From Actinomycetes bacterium (GTDB lineage: Bacteria; Actinomycetota; Acidimicrobiia; Acidimicrobiales; Acidimicrobiaceae): a stretch of 64,000 bases of DNA. Shown here piece after piece: positions 37,419-46,688 of the stretch. The number at the start of each line of letters is the position of its first letter. The first letter of the stretch is position 1. The notes beneath the pieces were generated by a model that saw only the letters and a list, made by a program, of their open reading frames with translations, had not been told where the DNA came from and made no database searches. Position numbers and translations under genes: made by a program. The stretch covers positions 1 through 64,000 of the forward strand of contig JAKCDL010000013.1 in the NCBI GenBank assembly GCA_021841935.1. Direction: 5' to 3'.

Positions 37419-39737
37419 GTGAAAAGTAGGCTGATTGCAGCTTCTACGGTTGCACTTGTCGGTTTAGCACCAATTGCAGCAGCAACGCTGAATAGTTCTG
37501 TAGCAGGTGCGTCGACTACAAACTACACACCAGTTCCATTGGACCTGGCTAATCTGATCGCCAACAGCGGTAATACTGGGATTAAAACGGGTGTCCACTT
37601 CGAGCAGACTGTAGTGGATTCCTCGGGTAACTATTGGACAGATACAACCGATGGAAAATTAATAGAGATAAGTGGCGCTTCACCGCATATAGCAGTCGGC
37701 TACCTCAACGTTGGAGGTTCTTCGCTATATGACGCCGTAGCCAATGGCAACACCATCTATCTGATCAACCAACAAAGCCCTCTATGCCCTGTTGAAATAG
37801 TCGACGTCGCTCCTAGCAACATGAGCGTAAACACCTCCACTCTGCAAATATCTCTGAAAAATGGGCCAACCTGCGTAACACCCGCAAGTGGCAATTTTGG
37901 AAGTACAACCACCACCTCTATCGCTACCGACGGAACGAACGTTTACTTTGCCCAGCGGAACAGTACAAGTAGTAATGCTACTTCAACCCTCTGGGAGATA
38001 AAGTCTGGCGCCGTCACAGCAACGCCGTTTCCACTCTCAGTGAGTGTCGACTCGGCCATAACAGTTGCAGATGGCTACCTCTTCGCACAGGACCCAACCT
38101 ACAGTAATATCTACCAATTTCAATTGAACGGGATGTCGAGTAGCACGCCACTCATTCCAGTGGAGACCTACGCAATTCCCGGAGCAAGCAAAAAACTTGG
38201 TGATTTCCAATATGTGAGCGCGTACAAAGAGCTATGGTTCGTAAGAGAGTTCGTCGGTCAAGTCGGTTTCATCCCCGTAGTAACCAGCGGTGCCAATAAG
38301 GGCGGCACGGTTTACAGCGTCCAAGGAACACCGAATTCAGCAGCTGAATCGATGACCCTCGACCCGAATACCAACAACTTATGGATAGCTTCAGGCAATG
38401 TAAATGGCTCTAGCTACAAGAGTGTTGTCTTTGGATACTTCAACCCGTCCTCATTGCCATCGGGATCGTCGATTAGCCCCGTGTTGGTATTGCCGCCTAC
38501 GAGCTCAAGTCTTAGCGCAGACGACTTCGTACTCAGCAATGGAGCTCCTACATACTTCGACAACTCACCGCTCAACGCCCTCACAAAGACTGACAGTGCT
38601 GGCGGTAAAGTTTTAGACAACCAGAGTTTCAATTTCGTAATCCAACCGTCGGTAGCGTCAAACTCGCCTATACCTGGTTACGGAGGTTACCAACTGATAG
38701 ATCCGATGCCAACCGGTATAACGGCCACGAGCTTCACCACATCCTCGCAAGGAACTTCAGTTACGACGCCATGGAGCTGTCAACTTTCGCCGGGCCAGTC
38801 AACGGCGGGCGGAACTGGAACTCTCACTTGTAATCTGAGAGCCAATGCGCCGATCGCAGCTGGCACGCAATTACCTCCGATTACTATCACCGCCATTGCT
38901 ACTGGTCCAGTTGGTACTCCCATTCAAAATACAGCGACGCTGAGCAACGCCACCTGTAACGATTCCAATGTCTGCACCGTCGTTGCTCCTCCGGTGAGTG
39001 CTTCTGATTCAATTACGCCGATCACAACACCAGTTACCCCTGCTGCACCAACAGTGTCCCTTTCGAAGACTGCAACGCAGCCGACCGTCTCCCCTGGTGG
39101 AACTGACAGCTACACAATCTCTGGATCCTTCACGGGGTTGATCACCGCCACAGCAACCGTGACCGACAATATACCTGCTGGGCTAAGCGTGAATGGAACG
39201 CCAACGATAACTGGAAGCGGCTTTGCTTCGGCAAACTGCAATGTAGCGGGTAGCGTAGTCACTTGTACTTTAGTGCCTCCAGCAGCAGGTGTCTCAAGCC
39301 CAGCTATTGGTAGCATCACAGTTCCGGTGTCGGTCGCCTCTACTGCAACCGGATCGATAGTCAACACCGCAACGGTCAGTGATCCAGGAAATAATATTTC
39401 CCCGGTATCTGCAAGTGCGACTATCTCGGTGGTAGCACCTACACCAAATGCACCTTCGTCAGTATCACCTACACCAAATGCACCTTCGTCAGGATCACCT
39501 ACACCAAATGCACCTTCGTCAGGATCACCTACACCCTCACCTGTCACAAGCGTCGTATCGGTTCCAACTGCGCCATCTTCCGCATCCGGTACCGCAACTG
39601 TCGTGACAGTTCCGGCGGTGCACACTGGCGAGCCTTGGCGTGCTGCTAGCTACTGGTGGCTCATAGCCTCCCTAGGTGTTGCAGGAGTGATCCTCGTCTT
39701 TCCCAGGGGATCAAAATCAAGAGGGACGCAAATCTAG
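37419..39737 (+). CDS. large surface protein with DUF11-type domain and atypical sorting signal
   Basis: A 772-residue secreted protein. A signal peptide (KSRLIAASTVALVGLAPIAA, cleavage near a VAGAST) precedes a long beta-rich N-terminal part resembling a beta-propeller (SSLYDAVANGNTIYLINQ type repeats). A DUF11-like bacterial adhesion module follows (VSLSKTATQPTVSPGGTDSY to NTATVSDPG), then a Pro/Ser/Thr-rich repeat region, then VHTGEPW, a membrane helix (YWWLIASLGVAGVILVF) and a basic tail RGSKSR. That end has the architecture of a sortase sorting signal with xxxTG but not LPxTG. GTG at 37419 has GGAGG 4 bases before it; the longer frame from 37353 would place residues ahead of the signal peptide. 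Confidence 0.85.
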   Translation: MKSRLIAASTVALVGLAPIAAATLNSSVAGASTTNYTPVPLDLANLIANSGNTGIKTGVHFEQTVVDSSGNYWTDTTDGKLIEISGASPHIAVGYLNVGGSSLYDAVANGNTIYLINQQSPLCPVEIVDVAPSNMSVNTSTLQISLKNGPTCVTPASGNFGSTTTTSIATDGTNVYFAQRNSTSSNATSTLWEIKSGAVTATPFPLSVSVDSAITVADGYLFAQDPTYSNIYQFQLNGMSSSTPLIPVETYAIPGASKKLGDFQYVSAYKELWFVREFVGQVGFIPVVTSGANKGGTVYSVQGTPNSAAESMTLDPNTNNLWIASGNVNGSSYKSVVFGYFNPSSLPSGSSISPVLVLPPTSSSLSADDFVLSNGAPTYFDNSPLNALTKTDSAGGKVLDNQSFNFVIQPSVASNSPIPGYGGYQLIDPMPTGITATSFTTSSQGTSVTTPWSCQLSPGQSTAGGTGTLTCNLRANAPIAAGTQLPPITITAIATGPVGTPIQNTATLSNATCNDSNVCTVVAPPVSASDSITPITTPVTPAAPTVSLSKTATQPTVSPGGTDSYTISGSFTGLITATATVTDNIPAGLSVNGTPTITGSGFASANCNVAGSVVTCTLVPPAAGVSSPAIGSITVPVSVASTATGSIVNTATVSDPGNNISPVSASATISVVAPTPNAPSSVSPTPNAPSSGSPTPNAPSSGSPTPSPVTSVVSVPTAPSSASGTATVVTVPAVHTGEPWRAASYWWLIASLGVAGVILVFPRGSKSRGTQI
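39436..39525 (+). repeat. three 30-bp tandem repeats encoding SPTPNAPSSG
   Basis: Units 39436-39465, 39466-39495 and 39496-39525 are nearly identical (one differing base pair position), with a partial fourth from 39526. They lie in frame in the surface protein and encode the 10-residue stalk unit SPTPNAPSSG. Copy number is likely to vary between strains. Confidence 0.9.
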
Positions 39738-39770
39738 TAGCGTAGATCCCAACTAATAAATCAATTCAGA

Positions 39771-39806
39771 ACGGGGGTGGCTAATTGACTGTCACCCCCG
39801 TTTCGT
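39771..39806 (+). terminator. rho-independent terminator after the surface protein
   Basis: ACGGGGGTG (39771-39779) and CACCCCCGT (39793-39801) form a 9-bp stem, extended by one or two A-T/G-T pairs, with TTTCGTT downstream, 34 bp after the stop codon. Confidence 0.85.
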
Positions 39807-40482
39807 TAATCACGTATCGAAGCATCTACTCCCGTAAGCTCTATCAAGTTTTAAAACTCAATGTACAAATAGCCAAAAAAGGAGCTAAAGAGAAGCGGCT
39901 TATTAGTAGATACAAGGCCAATTCAGCTCCGCTAACATAATCTCTAACCATCCGATAGAGCAATGACACCCACACAGCGGCTGTGTGAATGAGCTCATTT
40001 GTGATGACTATCAGATGACGAAATCTCAAATATCAAGTTCCGGGCTGAGCGCCATTTAAAAGAGTCAAATCACTACCGAAACTGAGACGGGAATCGGGAT
40101 AGATCGCAGGGTCACAATCCCGCCTTGCATAGCTAAATTCGAAATCAAAGACGAGCTTGATGGTTAACGTAAGTTTTGCGCCAAGGCTTGTATGGGCGAA
40201 ATTGAAATGAGGAGCCAAGCAAGCCACAGTGTTTCAACAATTGTCTATTTGATGAAAGATCCAATAAAAGGAGGGGTTTCGAAATCTCCGACCCATGCTG
40301 TAGTAATCCAAACTTTAGTACCACTCCTGCGAGTAAACGCCCTTTTAGTTGAGGATTCCGAGCAGAGTTCTTGGCGGGTTTTGTCCAAGGAAAAGTTCCT
40401 AACCCACGAGTGGAGCAAGTAATGCAACTTCGCCAACTTCAAGGAACTTTTGCTACTCGAACTTTCCGGTCCATAGCGCTAC

Positions 40483-40512
40483 TTTCAAGACAACGAGTTT
40501 CAAGACAACGAG
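40483..40512. repeat. 15-bp tandem duplication
   Basis: TTTCAAGACAACGAG occurs twice in direct succession (40483-40497 and 40498-40512) in non-coding DNA. No function is evident. Confidence 0.7.
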
Positions 40513-41207
40513 TTTTGATATGACTTTTTCGCTCGTAGGCGAGCTAATAATGATCTATCTCAAAATGGGTATTTCAACAATTCGTCGAATAAGCATGGCG
40601 GAGAGAACTCTCCCTAGCTCTTTATTCATTCAATCCTCTTCTTTAATGGTCACTGCCTAGTACATCTCATCACGATAAGTGGCACTACTCCATATTCCAT
40701 TACAGATACAGGTTCGTAAAATTTGACATCGATTGAAGCGAAGGGCACATTTACCGCTACGAGGGTTAGCGCGAGCAACATGGCAGCACGCTGAGCCGTA
40801 GATCAAGCGAAGCTCAGAGTAGGATGATCAATGAACCGCAGCTCGCGCTACCGAAATCGCATAGTAACGATCTATTTCAAAGCTGTTGCTAAAGATCTTA
40901 GGACCTCTTGGGGGTACTTCGCTAAATTCGACACTTGGGATTTACCCTTTTTAGATGATCAATTCAAAATGTTGGAATGTGGCGATTGAGAGTGAAAGAA
41001 TATCGCCACGATAGTTGCATACGGTAAGAACATCTGATAAACCAACAACTTTTGGATCTATTCGTTACAAGATTTGGTGACACAATGGCCCTTTGGGTAT
41101 CACTTTTAAAAAAAGTAAAGGCGAAGGCTCTTGTTTGCGGCGTGATCGGGGCTTAACAGCATATAAAAACAGAGGAAGGTCCCCATACTGGGAACGATCG
41201 ACCATAA

Positions 41208-41240
41208 TGGCCCCACCGCGATCGAGTGAAGTGGCCCCAC
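41208..41240. repeat. paired TGGCCCCAC repeats, possible IS21-type end
   Basis: TGGCCCCAC occurs at 41208-41216 and 41232-41240, a 24-bp period. IS21-family elements carry repeated terminal boxes of this kind, and an IstB relic lies 430 bp to the right. No matching opposite end was found, so it is a tentative call. Confidence 0.35.
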
Positions 41241-41672
41241 TCGTCTCTCGACTATAGCTTTCAAATTGGTGTTGTTTTATATTCTTTGATCTTTCAATTG
41301 TTGAAGAAAAAGCAATTGAAGATTTCTTTTCGATCGCAGTACTGCGATTAATCCGGACAATTCAAAACATGAAGAATCTTATGCCGAATGTAAGTCGCCA
41401 TAGGGTTCACAGGTGGTTGTTATGGCTAGGTATCTAGATACCAGCTGTGATGCGCGTTGAATCTCATATCGATGGCCATTGTGAAGTGTAAGTTGGCGGC
41501 CACAAAAATTACAAGCCGGGGTCCTATTCATGCGTTTTCTAATGACGGGTGACTTCTTTTGCCTGATATCAGGCTCATGTTGTAGTTGGCGAGGTTGAAT
41601 TAATCGCCTGTGGCCAGGTCCATGCAGACAGTTCTTTACCTATCGTTGTTTGTGGACTTGGCCCTTTAGTCG

Positions 41673-42190
41673 TTAGCTGTTTTTCGATACTGCCTGACTG
41701 AGGCGATATGATTTGGATCCCGTCTCGATGATCTTTGAGTTGAAGGTAATTCGATCAACTATCGCACCAGCAAGTCTTGGATCGCTAAATATCTCGTTCC
41801 ATTTGAGAAAATAGAAGATTGGTAGCTACCATGAGCGACGATGCTTCTTCTCGCTCTTTAATCACTTGAAACAGTAGTTCGGCACCGGAGCCTATCGAGG
41901 TGGAGATATCCAAACTCACCCATTCCGAGAACGTCTTCTCGTTGGTACTTCTCAATGACCCTAGATAGCTTCTGTTCGTCTTGTACTTCGTGTAGTTCGT
42001 TCACTAAGGATGCCAAGTTACAGTAGCGAATCCTCTTGCCCTTGCCAGCCAAAGTGATAAGTGTTCCTATCAGTAGATGAGTCATACCTGAACCTGGTTC
42101 TCCGACTAATACTACTGACGTAGCAAAGTCACTAAAGTCCCCACGGGCAGCTTCCTTGGCGGAGAGGGTTCGAGCTTTTTTTCCATACCT
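41673..42190 (-). pseudogene. IS21-family IstB transposition helper, decayed
   Basis: Reading leftward from about 42190, FATSVVLVGEPGSGMTHLLI corresponds to the IstB Walker A, but the catalytic Lys is Met (GEPGSGMT). It continues with the IstB core RIRYCNLASLVNELHEVQDE, LSRVIEKYQ and MGEFGYLHLDR, then changes frame to AELLFQVIKEREEASSLMVATN, and shifts again to NEIFSDPRLAGAIVDRITF and KSYRLSQAVS before a stop at 41673. All parts of the family are in order, but two frameshifts and the Lys loss make it dead. No IstA is recognisable nearby. Confidence 0.75.
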
Positions 42191-42880
42191 TCTCCTGCCG
42201 GTCTTCAGTAACGTACCAGACTGGTTTTATCCCTGCCTTACTCTCTTTGCCAAGGTGGGTGTGGAATGAGTCAGAGTGCGGGAACTACGCTCGCTAAGGG
42301 TGAGTATTGCGTCTAGCCAATTTAGGTTCTTCATCAGAGGTGATTGGTGTCGTCAGTGTGAAGAGCCCTGTTGGTAGTCGCAGAGAGGATCTTCTTGTGT
42401 ATGGTATAGGTCGTATCAAATTGCCGGCATGGTCAAAATTGGTTGCGATGTGACCGTCGCACGAAATGACGATCGAACGCACTCGCGCCGAGCTGGAAGT
42501 TGCCAAGCAATCGAGCCACAAGGGTTCTAAGGCCGAAGATGATCGACAACAAAATCGAGTCGTCCTAAGGATCTTAGGCTGTCCATTCCGACGTACTTAT
42601 GTTCAATTCCAGTTTTCGCGTACACTTAGCAGGAAACATTTAGTCCTCTGGGACTACTGGTTCCATGAACGTTAGTGAAATATACAGCATTTAAAGGCAT
42701 ACTCCTTCCACTCCGTGCATTGGTCGTACTTATAGGCATTGAATATATGACAGCTGTCGAACTAATGCGTCAAGGCTTTTGTCGCCTTTCCTCTTTTAGC
42801 CAAGCTACGTCCGCTTTTGTATAGTTCTTGAAGTGCGATTAGAAGACTTCTTCCTAGGTGAGACGGTTCAGATGCTAACT
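42191..42880. other. non-coding stretch between IstB relic and glucuronide module
   Basis: No gene is supported. Possible remains of IstA were sought and not found. Frames at 42294-42521 and 42466-42675 overlap each other in opposite senses and have no ribosome sites. Confidence 0.4.
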
Positions 42881-44170
42881 CTAACTTTTTGGATCTCGCT
42901 TTATAAAGTTCCAAAAGTTGCCGCGGAAGAGAGCGGTAACATCTTTTTCAATGTCCCCTTCGGTGATTGCCCAGTTTTCATCAAATAGAAGCGAATACTG
43001 CGACTGTAAAGCTTTGGTGATCGTCGCCCTCGAGTGACTCCACTTATAAATGAGTTGTTCTAGCACTCTGGCGTCTGAGTGCTGCGCTATGAAGTTTGGG
43101 CCAAGTAGTTCAAGGCGCATCGTCGTTATCTTTTCAATCAGCGATGGGGTATTTAGAAACCACCAGCAGCCAAAGATCATTATGTTTGAAAATTTTCGTG
43201 CTACAACTGTAAGACGATGCTGATCTTCTAGTGAAAGCAAAGTAACCAAGAAGCGATTATTTGGGTTATTTCGCGCTAGATTTTCGACCGCTCCGACGTC
43301 GGTACTTGCAACTGAATCCCCAGCTAACTTAAGGTCAGGATTTATCTGTCGTTTGGTGCCGGCCATAATTGCAATAGTCAAATTGTGCCTTCGGGCGACC
43401 GGCATGACGACCTCGTCGAGGAGGAAGGTTTGTAGGTCGCTGGCGGGGTAAGTAAATGTACTCGGAACCGATGCTGCAAGGTAGAGCGGATCCATTCGAG
43501 TTATCCACTCGGTTAGAAATCTCGAAAGCTCCTCCACCGCTAGAGTGCGCTGGTTTGGAGTATCTAGGTCGCCGTCGACCTGGTAACCGCGGTTTACGAG
43601 TTTGACCTTGGAGTTTTCCCAGTCGTTTAATATTTGATCGAGTCGAAGTGCTCGATGGAACCTCTTGTCAGAAGTCAATTGCCGGAACTTATCATTGATC
43701 CATAGGTGTGATTCAACTTCATCTAATGGATCGTTGGTCATGACGACATCCCTTACGTTCGCCAAGGACAACGTGGTGTCTATCATCTGCTCCTTCGAAG
43801 TCTCTTCGAAGTACTCTCGTAGCTCTGAGAGCTTGATGTCTTTTGTGGCAAGACCCAGGCGATTTAGTACGGTGACGATTCCCCTCGTCGCCTCACTGAT
43901 TGGCCTTTGATCAACGAATAACCTCTGCCAAATTAGGTCAGCTCGTTCCGAGTTTTCAAGTGACCAGAAGTACTCCTTCGATATCCGGTTGTCTAGCAGG
44001 GCTTCGGCCACGAGGTAGTGGTAGTTGATCAGGTCGTCGGCTCCCGAGGACATCAATTCACCAAATGCTTGAGGGAAAAGGTGTGTATGAATGTCGGTGA
44101 TCGAGACGCTGGCGACTTGGGCTGCAATGGCCTGCGAGAGTTGCTCACTACTTTGAATGAAAGTTCCCAA
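42881..44170 (-). CDS. uronate isomerase-like protein
   Basis: A 429-residue amidohydrolase-fold protein, distantly like glucuronate isomerase (UxaC): it has the metal-binding TDIHTHLFPQAFGELM with the HxH pair, LINYHYLVAEAL, and later LTIAIMAGTKRQINPDLKLA, NRFLVTLLSLEDQHRLTVVA and FGCWWFLNTPSLIEKITTMR. It is divergent from UxaC, so isomerisation of D-glucuronate to fructuronate is an inference supported by the adjacent beta-glucuronidase. TTG at 44170 is chosen because AAAGGGG lies just upstream; in-frame ATG 44221 and GTG 44230 would fall inside an operator. It is divergent from uidA. Confidence 0.75.
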   Translation of the reverse strand: MGTFIQSSEQLSQAIAAQVASVSITDIHTHLFPQAFGELMSSGADDLINYHYLVAEALLDNRISKEYFWSLENSERADLIWQRLFVDQRPISEATRGIVTVLNRLGLATKDIKLSELREYFEETSKEQMIDTTLSLANVRDVVMTNDPLDEVESHLWINDKFRQLTSDKRFHRALRLDQILNDWENSKVKLVNRGYQVDGDLDTPNQRTLAVEELSRFLTEWITRMDPLYLAASVPSTFTYPASDLQTFLLDEVVMPVARRHNLTIAIMAGTKRQINPDLKLAGDSVASTDVGAVENLARNNPNNRFLVTLLSLEDQHRLTVVARKFSNIMIFGCWWFLNTPSLIEKITTMRLELLGPNFIAQHSDARVLEQLIYKWSHSRATITKALQSQYSLLFDENWAITEGDIEKDVTALFRGNFWNFIKRDPKS

Positions 44171-44220
44171 GGTGACCCCTTTGTACTTGGCTCGAGTAGT
44201 TGTATTGTATCTAGTGCACA

Positions 44221-44238
44221 TTATATGCACACGATAAC
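44221..44238. promoter_or_regulatory. operator 1 of the glucuronide module
   Basis: TTATATGCACACGATAAC is repeated exactly, all 18 bases, at 48093-48110 before the module's own LacI gene. TTAT and ATAA flank the core. It lies just upstream of the uronate isomerase-like gene. Confidence 0.65.
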
Positions 44239-44470
44239 AAAATGTGCAAGATAAACCTGATTTTTCTCTTAACCCTCAGCTGGAATGAGAGCCGGTTCGA
44301 TACCAGACTCAATACGAGAAGATTGCTATAAATGTCATTTTTAGTGCCCTTTTACCCTCATAATAGTTGATTTTGATCTTTTGAATAGAAGATTTGGACC
44401 ATTGAAGAGACGGGTTCGTATCAGGGAGATGCAGGTTGGGAATATATTTTATCATTTAGTCAAAAAAATG

Positions 44471-44486
44471 TTTACGTGTGCATAAA
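44471..44486. promoter_or_regulatory. operator 2 of the glucuronide module
   Basis: TTTACGTGTGCATAAA carries the same core in the opposite orientation (reverse complement TTTATGCACACGTAAA) with TTTA/TAAA arms. It sits about 135 bp upstream of the beta-glucuronidase start. Confidence 0.6.
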
Positions 44487-44515
44487 TTGGATGTACAATC
44501 AATTTTGTTCTAAAT

Positions 44516-44533
44516 CGTAAATGTGCATTTACG
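44516..44533. promoter_or_regulatory. operator 3 of the glucuronide module (near-perfect palindrome)
   Basis: CGTAAATG-TG-CATTTACG has two perfect 8-base arms around TG and contains the shared ATGCACA core on the reverse strand. It is 86 bp before the beta-glucuronidase start. Confidence 0.6.
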
Positions 44534-44618
44534 GTTCTGAAATGGCACTTTGTAGCAATCGCGGGGTGGCCGTAGCAGATTGCGAATGTGTGTCAACTAT
44601 TTTTGAAAGGGGTGCGGG

Positions 44619-46436
44619 GTGCTTTATCCTGTGAATTCTCAATACAGAGTCCTGCTTGATCTCGGGGGAATCTGGAACTTTGAACTAGGTACGGTTGAAG
44701 GCTTTGGTTCAGATGTGATCCAAAGGCCGATAGCCGGTGGAGTTCAAATGGCAGTTCCCGCCTCTTTCAACGATGTTGGTGCATTGAATTCGATTAGAAA
44801 CCACGTCGGATGGGTTCGATACGAGCGGGAATTTATTGTTCCTCGATTGATCAGCGATGAGCGCATAGTCTTGCGTTTTGGATCGGTAACACACTTTGGA
44901 CGGATCTTTATAAATGGAGTCTTTGTCGGAGAACATATTGGTGGTTTTACCCCATTTGAATTTGAGATCAACTCATACGTTCAAATAGGAGTAAATCGCT
45001 TGAGTGTCCTGGTCAATAACATCGTTGATGATTCGACGTTGCCGGTTGGCACAGTCATTACAAGCGTCGATAGCAATGGTGTTTCGTCCGTAAAGAACAA
45101 CCCCAACTTTGACTTTTTCAACTACGCAGGGATTCATCGCCCAGTAAAGATCTACACCACCCCTAAAACCTTTATCTCAGACGTTGAAGTCGTTACTACA
45201 ATCGACGGTAATAGAGGAGTTGTCGACGTCAACGTCGAGATTGCCAACCAAGATGAATCTAGAAGCTATGAAGTTCGTGGTCTGCTATTTGACGAAGACC
45301 ACACCGTAGTAGCGCAAGCTGTCTTTTCTGATCAAAGCTTCAGATTCGAAGTTGACGATGTTCATCTGTGGGAGCCGATGAACGCCTACCTTTATTCACT
45401 GGAGCTGAACCTCTTTGAAGGTGGCGAACAGATCGACAGCTATTCAGTGGACATTGGCGTTCGTACCGTCGAGGTTCGCGACTCAAAATTTTTGATAAAT
45501 GGTAAGCCCTTTTACTTCAAGGGCTTTGGTAAGCACGAAGATTTTGCGGTCCATGGGCGTGGATTTGATGAGGCACTAAATCTACTAGATGTAAATCTGA
45601 TGAAGTGGCTCGGCGCCAACTCATTTAGAACAGCGCATTATCCCTACTCCGAAGAGATGATGCTTCTGGCCGACCGACAAGGCATAGTTGTGATCGATGA
45701 AGTTCCAGCTGTTGGTCTTCATCTCAACTTCGCTGCAGCCTTATTTGGAGCTAAGGAACACAAGAACACTTGGGAGAATATAAAGACCTTTGAGAACCAT
45801 CAAAACGTCATCACCGAGTTGATCGAGAGGGATAAGAACCACCCAAGTGTCGTCATGTGGTCAATTGCAAATGAGCCAGCCTCGGAAGAGAGTGGAGCAT
45901 ATGAATACTTCGAGCCGTTAGTGGCCTTAGCCAAAGAGCTTGATCCAAGCAAGCGACCAGTAACGATAGTGACTCATCAATGGGCAACTCCGGGAGTCTG
46001 TGAGGTTGCACCGCTTATCGACGTGATTGCGCTGAATCGTTACTACGGATGGTACGTAGATAGTGGCGATCTAAGTGCGGCATCTGAACACCTCCTCGAC
46101 GAGATAACAAAGTGGCAGGAGTTGTTCCCAGAAAAGCCGATCGTCTTCACCGAGTACGGCGCGGATACCGTAGCTGGACTTCACGACGTTGACCCGGTGA
46201 TGTTCACGGAAGAGTACCAAAGTCTCTTCCTCCAAACCTACCATCAGGTATTTGATAAGTGTTCTTCGGTTGTGGGCGAACAAGTCTGGAACTTTGCCGA
46301 CTTCAACACCACGCAGGGAGTTCTAAGGGTACAAGGAAATAAGAAGGGGGTATTTACTCGCGATCGTAAACCAAAGGCTGCCGCCCATGAGCTTCGGGCG
46401 CGTTGGCAGAATGTGCCAAATTACTTTTACAAATAG
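44619..46436 (+). CDS. uidA: beta-glucuronidase
   Basis: A 605-residue glycoside hydrolase family 2 enzyme: sugar-binding jelly-roll (1-about 180), immunoglobulin-like domain (about 180-280) and TIM barrel. The acid/base is Glu419 in SIANEP and the nucleophile Glu512 in FTEYGAD. The N-x-K carboxylate clamp that separates beta-glucuronidases from beta-galactosidases is present (GNKKGVFTRDRKPK, Asn574 and Lys576). No signal peptide, so it hydrolyses imported glucuronides in the cytoplasm. GTG at 44619 has AAAGGGG 6 bases upstream. It is followed by the transporter and controlled, by inference, from operators in the 390-bp region before it. Confidence 0.93.
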   Translation: MLYPVNSQYRVLLDLGGIWNFELGTVEGFGSDVIQRPIAGGVQMAVPASFNDVGALNSIRNHVGWVRYEREFIVPRLISDERIVLRFGSVTHFGRIFINGVFVGEHIGGFTPFEFEINSYVQIGVNRLSVLVNNIVDDSTLPVGTVITSVDSNGVSSVKNNPNFDFFNYAGIHRPVKIYTTPKTFISDVEVVTTIDGNRGVVDVNVEIANQDESRSYEVRGLLFDEDHTVVAQAVFSDQSFRFEVDDVHLWEPMNAYLYSLELNLFEGGEQIDSYSVDIGVRTVEVRDSKFLINGKPFYFKGFGKHEDFAVHGRGFDEALNLLDVNLMKWLGANSFRTAHYPYSEEMMLLADRQGIVVIDEVPAVGLHLNFAAALFGAKEHKNTWENIKTFENHQNVITELIERDKNHPSVVMWSIANEPASEESGAYEYFEPLVALAKELDPSKRPVTIVTHQWATPGVCEVAPLIDVIALNRYYGWYVDSGDLSAASEHLLDEITKWQELFPEKPIVFTEYGADTVAGLHDVDPVMFTEEYQSLFLQTYHQVFDKCSSVVGEQVWNFADFNTTQGVLRVQGNKKGVFTRDRKPKAAAHELRARWQNVPNYFYK

Positions 46437-46688
46437 TAAATAGTCTGTCGCGGCGATAGGCGTCGTCGCTAACTTTTTCCGCCAAGCAAATTTGATCTTG
46501 GCCGATGCCATCTTCGAAGGATCTTTGCTTCTTTCACTTATCTATTCGCATGGCAACTGCCATGCAGATTCATCGCCTTATTGAAGTACTCAAATGGCAA
46601 CCAATCGTGGGGGCGTCCTTTATTCAAGGGCGGCGCGTTCAGTTGTGGTTTGTTACTTCGGTAAGCGCCATAGACAGGGGGTCTATCA

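Larger units (their letters stand above)
39807..41672. other. 1.9-kb region without an intact gene
   Basis: No supported coding sequence on either strand; open frames are short, without ribosome sites and unrelated to known families by eye. It holds a 15-bp tandem duplication and a possible IS21 end, described separately, and ends in an IstB relic. Confidence 0.45.

Noticed and set aside
39436-39540. Tandem repeats considered as a CRISPR array
   Set aside because: No spacers: units are contiguous, in frame and encode a Pro/Ser/Thr stalk.
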